DNA of 64,000 bases from Magnetospirillum sp. (GTDB lineage: Bacteria; Pseudomonadota; Alphaproteobacteria; CACIAM-22H2): NCBI GenBank assembly GCA_027532905.1, contig JAPZUA010000002.1, forward strand, positions 1,146,824 through 1,210,823. The letters are read 5' to 3'. Of the stretch, positions 31,260-38,760 are shown in pieces. Numbering within the stretch: the stretch's first letter is position 1; every line of letters starts with the position of its first letter. The notes under the pieces are model-generated. The model had not been told where the DNA came from. It did not search any database and saw only the letters and a list, made by a program, of their open reading frames with translations. The position numbers were made by a program, and so were the translations under genes.

Positions 31260-31925
31260 TTAGGACGCGCCAACGACCGCGGCGGCGGCGGCGATAAGGC
31301 CCGCAACGGGGCTGTTCAACGGCCGCTCTCCGGCCGCGACCAAGTCGCTCGCACCTGCCATCGACGCTTGCGCCAGTGCCACCCGTGCGGCACCCCCGCG
31401 CTTGGCCTCGATTGCAGCGCGCGCGACCATGGCGAGATAGCGATCTTGCTGTCCGGCCTTGAAGGCGGCCCAAGCGCCCGGAACCAACTGCACGCGCACC
31501 TCGGCCCCTGTTGCCTGCGCGGCTGCCTCGAACAAGCGCTTCGTCGGCTCGACAGTGGTCTCGACGGCGCAGAGAACGACGATCTTGCCCCCGCCCTTTA
31601 CGGCTTCGGCTGCGAGTGCCGCATCGACCCGCAGGATGGGGATGGCGGCATTCGCTGCAGCCGCCTCGGCTACGGGTCCCAAGGTCGAGCAAGTCAAGAG
31701 CACGGCATCGGCACCCGCACAAAGGTCCGTTAGAGCTGCGACGGCTTGCGCCGCAATCTCCGTCGTGAGCCGTCCTTCTTGCTCTGCTGCGGCAAGAAGG
31801 TCCGCACGCAGCGCATGGCGCAGATTCACGCCCGACAATCCTGCCGTTCGCAAGGCAGCATCGAACACCGCCACGTTGCTCTCGGCCGTATGGAGGCACG
31901 CGATTTGGACCATCTCGCGGGACAT
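31260..31925 (-). CDS. Asp/Glu/hydantoin racemase-family protein
   Basis: A 221-residue protein of the Asp/Glu racemase superfamily. A first catalytic-cysteine region, VLLTCSTLGPVAEAA (about residues 76-90), is present. The expected second cysteine, usually a GC pair around residue 185, seems replaced by AQASMAGASD. The N-terminus IACLHTAESNVAVFDAALR fits the family's Rossmann-like start. With one cysteine missing it may be a decarboxylase, isomerase or hydrolase-like member rather than a racemase; the substrate is unknown. It follows the Tat-type binding protein gene by 142 bp on the same strand. Confidence 0.78.
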   Translation of the reverse strand: MSREMVQIACLHTAESNVAVFDAALRTAGLSGVNLRHALRADLLAAAEQEGRLTTEIAAQAVAALTDLCAGADAVLLTCSTLGPVAEAAAANAAIPILRVDAALAAEAVKGGGKIVVLCAVETTVEPTKRLFEAAAQATGAEVRVQLVPGAWAAFKAGQQDRYLAMVARAAIEAKRGGAARVALAQASMAGASDLVAAGERPLNSPVAGLIAAAAAVVGAS

Positions 31926-32067
31926 GGCTTGCTCCTGCAGATCACAAGTCGTTCTACAACGGGCAAAGCCAGCGTCAATGCCGGATTTTCAACCAGCCCA
32001 GAACCCGAAAGTTTCAAACAATTCGGCAGGCCAATCCCGGCGGCAAGCTGCACCTGGACCGCCACTG

Positions 32068-33150
32068 CTAGCTCCCGTTGCGAGCATGCATCTCGGGCAT
32101 CCACATGTCGCGCCACGACGCAGGGGCTTGTTTGACGAGGCCCGTTTGCCGCATGAACTGGGCGGCGAACAGCACGCGGTTCGGCGCCGTGTCGAACGTC
32201 GTGTTCGGGTCGCGCAGATTTTCGGCGAGCACGCCCGCATCCAATTGCAGGCGCTGGGCGCGCACGAATATCCCGACCGAATTGCGCAGATCCCGGCGGA
32301 TCGTCTGCATCGCTTCATCGAGCGCGTCGAGCACGGCCGCCGTCGCGTCCGGATGGCGCTCGCGAAACGCCAAGCGTGCGGCGACCACGCTCTGCGTGGC
32401 CGGTCCGTCGGTTATTGCCGTGCTTTCGGCCACGCGCGTGAGGTGCGGGTCGCGCATTTGCGTCCATTGCTGCGGCGGCCCGGACATGTGCGCCGTGATC
32501 GCGCGCGGCTCGGCCCCCGCCAGGGCCGCACCCGACAAGGCTGCAAAAGCCTCGGCCTGCGGCATCTCGACCATGATGTTTTCGTAGCGGTTCCAAGCTT
32601 GCTGCCCGAAAGCCTGCGCAGCCGCCATCTGCACGAGGAGGGCGTGCAAGCCCGCGCGCAAGACCGGAACCGCAATACGGTCGTCCGGCGCGAAGTCGCG
32701 GATCGTGTTCGTGCGCGACCCGCGCGCGAACAGCATGTGCGGGATCGAAGGGAGCGATGCAAGCGCGCGCACTTCGCGTGGGCTCCCCTTGGTCTTCTCC
32801 CACAACAGCACAAGGGCAGGCAGCGCGATCGCAGCGAAGTCGACCGCTTCGGCAAGCAGGGCGTTTTCCGTTCCGGCACCGGTCTGCGTCCATGCGACGG
32901 CAACATCGCGCAAGCCCTGGGCCGCAAGATGTTTTTCAACGAGCCGTGCTTCTTGCGCGATCGCCAGCGGCAACGCGGCAAGGCCCGGCAGTACGGCAAT
33001 GCGCAGCCGCGTAAGCGCGTGTGCACGCAGGATCGAAGGGGCGAATAGGCCAAAAGCGGCCGCAGCGGCGAGGAAAGCGCGGCGATGCCGACACGGTGCC
33101 GTGCCGCCGAATTTCGGCGTGGCCAGCGGCACGGATGCGGGAAAGATCAA
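32068..33150 (-). CDS. ABC transporter substrate-binding protein, NitT/TauT type, Tat signal
   Basis: A 360-residue periplasmic binding protein. A twin-arginine motif RRAFLAAAAAFGLFAP (about residues 23-38) with an AHA cleavage site suggests Tat export. The mature part begins LTRLRIAVLPGLAALPLAIA and contains FAAIALPALVLLW and ARLAFRERHPDATAAVLDAL, in the pattern of NMT1/SsuA-like proteins that bind sulfonates, nitrate or pyrimidine precursors. No permease or ATPase lies near it. The start is uncertain: TTG 33150 or GTG 33132; no ATG precedes the RR motif. It is divergent from the first TPR-GT41 gene across 108 bp. Confidence 0.82.
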   Translation of the reverse strand: MIFPASVPLATPKFGGTAPCRHRRAFLAAAAAFGLFAPSILRAHALTRLRIAVLPGLAALPLAIAQEARLVEKHLAAQGLRDVAVAWTQTGAGTENALLAEAVDFAAIALPALVLLWEKTKGSPREVRALASLPSIPHMLFARGSRTNTIRDFAPDDRIAVPVLRAGLHALLVQMAAAQAFGQQAWNRYENIMVEMPQAEAFAALSGAALAGAEPRAITAHMSGPPQQWTQMRDPHLTRVAESTAITDGPATQSVVAARLAFRERHPDATAAVLDALDEAMQTIRRDLRNSVGIFVRAQRLQLDAGVLAENLRDPNTTFDTAPNRVLFAAQFMRQTGLVKQAPASWRDMWMPEMHARNGS

Positions 33151-33258
33151 GTGCGCAGCTTACCGCGTTTGCGCCCCCTCGTCGCTGGTCTTGTATCGCC
33201 GCACGCGCGCGCGCATTCTTGGCCGCAACCTCGCGATTCTAGCCTGCCATCGGAAACC

Positions 33259-35382
33259 ATGCCGCCCAAACCGCCTGCCCGCCTCTCGCCGACCATGGCC
33301 AAACTGCAGCAGGCCGTTGCCTTGCACCAGTCGGGCAAATTGGCCGAGGCGTCCAACCTCTATCGCGAGGTGCTGCGCGTCGAGCCGCAGAATTTCGATG
33401 CCCTGCATCTGTCGGGCGTCGCCGCCCGCGCGCAAGGCAATGCCGCCGTCGCGGTCGATCTGATCGGGCGTGCGCTCGCGCGCGTCAAAGGCCGCAGTGC
33501 GGCCGCCAACTACAATCTCGGCAATGCGCTCGGCGATTTGGGGCGGCACGCCGAAACACTGGCCGCCGTCGAGAAAGCACTCGCCCTCGAGCCCAACTAT
33601 GCCGAGGCGCATCATCTGCGCGCGGTTGCGTTGCGCCATCTCGGGCGCAGCGACGATGCGATCGCGGCATGCGCCAAGGCGATCGCGTTGGCGCCGAAGG
33701 CCGCCTACGCGCACAACGAAATGGGCGTGATCCTCGCCGGCCTCGAGCGGCACGAAGAAGCGCTCGGCCATTACGAGCGCGCTTTGGCCTGCGATCCGCG
33801 GCACCTGCACGCCACGCACAATCGCGGTGTGGCCTTGCGCATGCTGGGCCGCGCCGACGAAGCGCTGGCGGCCTATAAGCAAGCACTCGCCCTCAAGCCC
33901 GATTTTGCGGAAGCCGTCGCAAGCCTTGCGATCCTGCAGCAATTGCTGAAGCGCCCGGTCGACGCGGCGGCGAGCTACGAACGTTTGCTCGCCCTCGCCC
34001 CCGACTACGATTTTGCCTTGGGCAGCATGCTTTCCGAACGGCTGCTTGCCTGCGACTGGCGCGACTACGACGAACTGTGCGCGCGTATTGCGGACGCCAC
34101 GCGGGCCGGAAAACGCGCCGACAAACCCTTCACGCTGATGGCATTCAGCGACGATCCGGCCTTGCATCTGCAAAGTGCGCGCATCTTCGCGGCATCGCGC
34201 TATACGCGGGCAGCCGCCGCCGCATCGCCCTTGGCCGCACGCGCGCCCTCGCCGGGCAAACGCCTCAAGATCGCGTATATCTCGGCCGATTTTCGCGACC
34301 ATGCGGTGGCATATCTGATCGCCAATCTGTTCGAAGCGCACGATCGCAGCCGCTTCGAAATACACGGCATCTCGGTCGGCCCCGACAGCGACGGTGCGAT
34401 GCGCAAGCGCCTCGTCACCACGTTCGACGATTTTGCCGATATGCGTACAAAGAACGACATCGAAATCGCCGCCTTCATGCGCGGCCGCGACTACGACATC
34501 GTCGTCGATTTGATGGGCTATACGGCCGATGCGCGCACGGGCGTACTCGCCAGGCGTGTCGCACCCTTGCAGGTCAATTATTTGGGATATCCCGGCACGA
34601 TGGGAGCCGATTTCATCGACTATATCCTCGTCGATCCGACCGTGGCCCCGCCAGGCAGCGACGCACATTTCGCCGAAAAAATCGTGCGGCTGCCGCATTG
34701 CTACCAGGCCAACGACACGAAACGCATCGTGGCCCCGCAAGCGCCGACGCGCGCGCAAGCGGGCTTGCCAGAGAGCGCTTTCGTGTTCTGCTGCTTCAAC
34801 AATGCCTGGAAGATTTCGCCCGGCATCTTTGCGCTGTGGATGCGGCTTTTGCGTCGCATCGAAGGCAGCGTGTTGTGGCTGCTCGCAACCAACGATGCGG
34901 CCGTCGCAAACCTGCGCGCCGCCGCGTCCGGCCACGGCATCGATCCCGCCCGCCTCGTCTTTGCACCGCACGCCAAACATGCCGAACATCTCGCCCGCCA
35001 CGTGTTGGCCGACCTTTTCATCGACACCTTCCCCTACAACGCGCACACCACGGCAAGCGACGCGTTGTGGATGGGCATCCCCCTGCTGACATATGCCGGG
35101 CGCAGCTTTCCCGCGCGCGTGGCCGCAAGTTTGCTGCGCAGCGTGGGCATGGCGGAGATGGTGATGCCCTCGCTCGACGCCTACGAGGCCGAAGCCGTGA
35201 GCCTGGCGGCAACCCCGGCGCGCTTGGCGGCCTTGCGCGCGAAGCTCGCGCAGAATCGCGACAGGGCACCGTTGTTCGACATCGACCTCTTCCGTCGCGG
35301 CATTGAAAGTGCTTACGAGACGATGCAGGCGCGTGCGGCATCGGGCCAAGCTCCTGCCGCGTTCGACGTGGTGCTGCCATGA
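33259..35382 (+). CDS. TPR protein with GT41 (O-GlcNAc transferase/SPINDLY-like) domain, copy 1
   Basis: A 707-residue cytoplasmic glycosyltransferase. Residues about 15-275 are six to seven TPR repeats (e.g. AVALHQSGKLAEASNLYREV). From about residue 332 comes the GT41 catalytic domain: KIAYISADFRDHAVAYLI, VDLMGYTADARTG, FNNAWKISPGIFALWMRLL with the expected nucleotide-contacting Lys518, and DTFPYNAHTTASDALWMGIP from Asp589. It keeps the HTT triad motif seen in OGT. GT41 enzymes transfer GlcNAc or hexose to Ser/Thr, or to Asn in the HMW1C branch. The start is ATG 33259. Its stop overlaps the second copy as ATGA. Confidence 0.92.
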   Translation: MPPKPPARLSPTMAKLQQAVALHQSGKLAEASNLYREVLRVEPQNFDALHLSGVAARAQGNAAVAVDLIGRALARVKGRSAAANYNLGNALGDLGRHAETLAAVEKALALEPNYAEAHHLRAVALRHLGRSDDAIAACAKAIALAPKAAYAHNEMGVILAGLERHEEALGHYERALACDPRHLHATHNRGVALRMLGRADEALAAYKQALALKPDFAEAVASLAILQQLLKRPVDAAASYERLLALAPDYDFALGSMLSERLLACDWRDYDELCARIADATRAGKRADKPFTLMAFSDDPALHLQSARIFAASRYTRAAAAASPLAARAPSPGKRLKIAYISADFRDHAVAYLIANLFEAHDRSRFEIHGISVGPDSDGAMRKRLVTTFDDFADMRTKNDIEIAAFMRGRDYDIVVDLMGYTADARTGVLARRVAPLQVNYLGYPGTMGADFIDYILVDPTVAPPGSDAHFAEKIVRLPHCYQANDTKRIVAPQAPTRAQAGLPESAFVFCCFNNAWKISPGIFALWMRLLRRIEGSVLWLLATNDAAVANLRAAASGHGIDPARLVFAPHAKHAEHLARHVLADLFIDTFPYNAHTTASDALWMGIPLLTYAGRSFPARVAASLLRSVGMAEMVMPSLDAYEAEAVSLAATPARLAALRAKLAQNRDRAPLFDIDLFRRGIESAYETMQARAASGQAPAAFDVVLP

Positions 35383-37763
35383 GCGAGACAGCTTCCGAAG
35401 TGCCCGAGCTGCTGCTGGCCGCGATCGCCGCGCATAAAAACGGCGATCTTGGCGCCGCCGAGAAGGGCTATCGCAACATTCTCGAGCGCGAACCGGTGCA
35501 CCCGGACGCAAACCACAATCTCGGCGCGCTTTTGATGGTGCAGCGCAATTTCGCCGAAGGGTTGAAGCGCCTCAAAGCGGCACTCGAAACCAAGCCGGTC
35601 GAAGGCCAGTTCTGGTTCTCCTACGCCGACGCGTTGCTGCGCATCGGTCAGGCCAAAGAAGCGATGTCGGTGCTGCGCCAGGGTGCCCAGCGCGGCCTCG
35701 GCGGGCCGCAGTTCGAAACGCTCGTCAAGCAATCGCAGATCGCCTTGATGTCGATACCGGCGCCCTCCCCAACGCCGCAAGCCCCGCGCAAGAAGAGTGC
35801 CGCCGACATTCCGGCCCTCATCGAAAAGGCGATGAAACTGCATGGCAGCGGCCAGCTCGCCAAAGCCGCAGCCCAGTATCACGAGATCCTCGGCATCGAT
35901 CCGCGCAATGCAGGTGCCTTGCATCTAGCGGGCGTGGTGGCGCACCAGTCTCAAAAGCCCACGCTGGCTCTTGAACTCATCAACGCCGCGATCGCGATCA
36001 ATCCGGCAGCGCCCGAATTCCACGGCAATCTCGGCGTGGTATTGCGCGAGATGCACCGGATCGAAGCGGCGGCCGACGCCTATCGCAAGGCGATCGAACT
36101 CAATCCCGGCTATGCCGAGGCGCACAACAATCTCGGCAACGCGCTGCGCGATCTCGAGCGTTTCGAGGAAGCGGCCAAGAGCTACGGACGTGCCATCGAG
36201 CTGCAGCCGCGCAATGCCGATTACCATTGCAACGCCGCCGACGTGCACCAGGAGATGGGCCGCTTCGAGCAGGCGTTCGAGCACTACAACGAAGCGCTGC
36301 GCCTCAACCCGTCGCACCCTAAAGCGCGCATGAATCTGGCGACCGCGTATTTTTCCTACGAAGACATTCCGAACGCGATCGCGCTCTACCGCCAGGCGAT
36401 CGAGCTCGGCCCCAACGTCGCTTTGCTGCACAACAATCTCGGCATGGCGCTGCAAGCGCAGGCCAACCACGACGGTGCGCTCGCGTGCTTCGCGCGCGCG
36501 GTCGAGCTGCGGCCGACCTACTACGAGGCGCACAACAATCTCCTGTTGGCACAGCACTACGCGCCGCAGATTTCGAAGCAGGAGATGGTCGACGCGGCCA
36601 AGCGCTTCGCGCAGAGCCTGCCGGCACGCCCGCCGCTCGCCCCTTTCGCGAACACGCGCGAGCCTGAACGCAAACTGCGCATCGGCTTCGTGTCGCCCGA
36701 TCTACGCACGCATCCAGTCGGGTTTTTTCTCGACGGCTTCATGGCCGCCTACGACCGCGCGAATTTCGAGATCTTCTGCTATTCGAACGGCGGGCGCGAG
36801 GATGCGCTGACCAAGCGCCTGCGCGACCATTCGGCCGGCTGGCGCAACATCGTGGGCCTGTCGGACCGCGACGCCGCCGCCGCCATCCGCAGCGACCGCA
36901 TCGACATCCTCATCGACCTCGCGGGCCACACGGCCAAAAACCGACTGCCGCTGTTCGCGTTGCAGCCAGCCCCTGTGCAGGCAAGCTGGCTCGGCTATTT
37001 CGGCACGACGGGCCTCGTCGAAATCGACGCCGTCCTCCTCGACGACGCAACCGTGCTGCCCGACGAAGAAGACATGTTTGTCGAACAGGTCGTGCGACTA
37101 CCGGGCGGGCGCTTCTGCTATACGCCGCCGGATTACGCGCCACCCGTACGCCCGTCGCCGTATCTGGCCAAGGGCTACGTGACGTTCGGCAGCTTCAACA
37201 ATCTTTCCAAAGTCACGACCGAAGTGCTCGGCGTGTGGGCGCAGATATTGTCAAACGCGCCCACCGCACGCCTCGTACTCAAATGGAAGACACTCAAATT
37301 CGAGGGCGAACGCGCGCGCGTTGCCGCCGCCTTCACGGCGGCAGGGGGCGACGCAAGCCGCCTCGAATTGCGCGGCCCCAGCAGCCACGCCAAGATGCTC
37401 GACGAATACGGCGACATCGACGTGGCCCTCGACCCGTTTCCGTTCAGCGGCGGCCTCACCTCGTGCGAGGCGCTGTGGATGGGCGTGCCCGTGCTGACCA
37501 TGCCGGGCACGCGCCCGATCTCGCGCCAGACGCTGGGCTTCTTGGGTGCGGTCGATCTCGAAGGCGATTTCGCCGTCGTCTCGAGCGAGGCTTACGTGGC
37601 GCGCGCGGTCGAACTGGCGGCGAACCCAAGCGAACTCGATAGCTTCCGCAAAATCCTGCGTCCGCGTTTGCAGGCCTCAAGCCTGTGCGACGCCGCCGCC
37701 TTCGCGCGCAACATCGAAACCGCCTGGCGCGATCTGTGGCGGGCTTGGTGTGACAAACCCTAG
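35379..37763 (+). CDS. TPR protein with GT41-like domain, copy 2
   Basis: A 794-residue paralogue. A first TPR block lies at about residues 8-115, a linker rich in Pro/Ala/Lys near 125-145, a second TPR block of about eight repeats from 150 to 410, then GT41 from about 428: LRIGFVSPDLRTHPVGFFLD, ILIDLAGHTAKNRLPLFALQ, FGSFNNLSKVTTEVLGVWAQ with Lys611, and DPFPFSGGLTSCEALWMGVP. The histidine-threonine element of copy 1 is replaced by GLTS, so donor or acceptor use may differ. It is coupled to copy 1. Its stop codon overlaps that of the monooxygenase gene on the other strand. Confidence 0.92.
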   Translation: MSETASEVPELLLAAIAAHKNGDLGAAEKGYRNILEREPVHPDANHNLGALLMVQRNFAEGLKRLKAALETKPVEGQFWFSYADALLRIGQAKEAMSVLRQGAQRGLGGPQFETLVKQSQIALMSIPAPSPTPQAPRKKSAADIPALIEKAMKLHGSGQLAKAAAQYHEILGIDPRNAGALHLAGVVAHQSQKPTLALELINAAIAINPAAPEFHGNLGVVLREMHRIEAAADAYRKAIELNPGYAEAHNNLGNALRDLERFEEAAKSYGRAIELQPRNADYHCNAADVHQEMGRFEQAFEHYNEALRLNPSHPKARMNLATAYFSYEDIPNAIALYRQAIELGPNVALLHNNLGMALQAQANHDGALACFARAVELRPTYYEAHNNLLLAQHYAPQISKQEMVDAAKRFAQSLPARPPLAPFANTREPERKLRIGFVSPDLRTHPVGFFLDGFMAAYDRANFEIFCYSNGGREDALTKRLRDHSAGWRNIVGLSDRDAAAAIRSDRIDILIDLAGHTAKNRLPLFALQPAPVQASWLGYFGTTGLVEIDAVLLDDATVLPDEEDMFVEQVVRLPGGRFCYTPPDYAPPVRPSPYLAKGYVTFGSFNNLSKVTTEVLGVWAQILSNAPTARLVLKWKTLKFEGERARVAAAFTAAGGDASRLELRGPSSHAKMLDEYGDIDVALDPFPFSGGLTSCEALWMGVPVLTMPGTRPISRQTLGFLGAVDLEGDFAVVSSEAYVARAVELAANPSELDSFRKILRPRLQASSLCDAAAFARNIETAWRDLWRAWCDKP

Positions 37764-38080
37764 AACGGCACGTACGGAATTCGCTCGCGCTTGGCGGTGA
37801 GCGGCACGATCGTCGCGGCGAAATTCGCGAAATGCGGCGTTTGCTGGTGTGCTGCCCACGCCGCTTCGTTTTCGTAGAGCTCGTAGATGAAAAACGCGTG
37901 CGCGTTCGCGGGTGAGCGATAGGGTATAAACAGCTTCACGCCCGGTTCGGCCATCGTGGGCGCCACCATTCGGCGCAGACCCTCGGCCACTTCATCCGCA
38001 TGGCCCTCTTTGGCCTCGATCGCAATGGCGACGACGAAACCCCGATTGAGATCGGCGGCCGTGAATGTCGGCTGGGTCAT
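37760..38080 (-). CDS. Antibiotic biosynthesis monooxygenase (ABM) domain protein
   Basis: A 106-residue single-domain protein with the ABM/quinol-monooxygenase-like dimeric ferredoxin fold. The central pattern is FVVAIAIEAKEGHADEVAEG, EPGVKLFIPYRS and FFIYELYENEAAWAAHQQTP (His/Trp region typical of the family) with HFANFAATIVPL at the end. The start is ATG 38080 rather than the longer open frame. Family members oxidise quinols or small aromatic substrates or are of unknown function. The stop codons of this gene and of TPR-GT41 copy 2 share one CTAG (37760-37763). Confidence 0.85.
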   Translation of the reverse strand: MTQPTFTAADLNRGFVVAIAIEAKEGHADEVAEGLRRMVAPTMAEPGVKLFIPYRSPANAHAFFIYELYENEAAWAAHQQTPHFANFAATIVPLTAKRERIPYVPF

Positions 38081-38142
38081 AGGCGGCGGCTCCCTGCTGG
38101 CGATGCGATGGAAATGCAATAGCAGGTCGCTGCGCCGGGCAC

Positions 38143-38163
38143 TGTCGAAATGTTGTTTCGACA
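38143..38163. promoter_or_regulatory. Perfect inverted repeat, operator-like, upstream of the ABM gene
   Basis: TGTCGAAA (38143-38150), a 5-base spacer, TTTCGACA (38156-38163): perfect 8-bp arms, centred about 73 bp upstream of the monooxygenase start and 127 bp before the SHOCT gene. Size and symmetry fit a dimeric repressor site. No regulator gene is adjacent, so the protein that binds it must be encoded elsewhere. Confidence 0.5.
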
Positions 38164-38279
38164 CAAGTGCAGCGCCCGCATCCGCACTGCGCAACCGCGC
38201 CCGTAGAACTCAATGGTTGCACCCCATATCCGGACATGTAAGCATTTGAAGCATTCCGTCGCGGCTTGAGGAGTTGCAG

Positions 38280-38750
38280 ATGAGGCGCTGGTTTCTGTCG
38301 CTTTTTCTCCTGTCGGCAATCGCCAGCCCGCTGTCGGCGCAACAGATTCCCGAGCAGATCCTGAACTCGGACTACCAGAGTTGCCTGCGCTCGGTCGCGC
38401 GAACGTCGCACAGCCAAGCCGACAAAGAACGCTATTGCGCGTGCGTCAAAGACGAAATCGGCGCCACGATGACGCTCGAAGAATACAGCATGCTTGCCGC
38501 TCAAATCGTCACGAACGTGCCGTCGAAAGACGTCGCCGAGAAAATCGGAAAGATCACGACGAAATGCGTTGCCGCGACATTCGCGAACCAACCGCAGCCA
38601 AGCGCGCCGCAAACGCCGAACGCCACGAACCAGAACGACCCGCGCGAGACGGAAACGCGTTTGCGCAATTTGATGCGCCTCAGAGACCAAAACTTGATTA
38701 CGCCGGCGGAATACGAGGCGCAACACCGCAGAATTCTCGACCAAATGTAG
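38280..38750 (+). CDS. Small secreted protein with C-terminal SHOCT-like motif
   Basis: A 156-residue hypothetical protein. The first 21 residues are a classical signal peptide (MRRWFLSLFLLSAIASPLSAQ), so the protein is exported. The mature part has four cysteines: one in YQSCLRS, two in ERYCACVKDEIG and one in ITTKCVAA. They could form disulfides. A Pro/Gln/Asn-rich linker (about 104-122) precedes a final RNLMRLRDQNLITPAEYEAQ that matches the SHOCT short C-terminal oligomerisation motif. The start ATG 38280 has GGAG seven bases before it. It lies between TPR-GT41 genes, but no function is implied. Confidence 0.8.
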   Translation: MRRWFLSLFLLSAIASPLSAQQIPEQILNSDYQSCLRSVARTSHSQADKERYCACVKDEIGATMTLEEYSMLAAQIVTNVPSKDVAEKIGKITTKCVAATFANQPQPSAPQTPNATNQNDPRETETRLRNLMRLRDQNLITPAEYEAQHRRILDQM

Positions 38751-38760
38751 TCGTCTGCCC

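Noticed and set aside
31260..31925. Glutamate racemase MurI
   Set aside because: The second catalytic cysteine is not visible and the sequence fits the broader Asp/Glu/hydantoin racemase family better.
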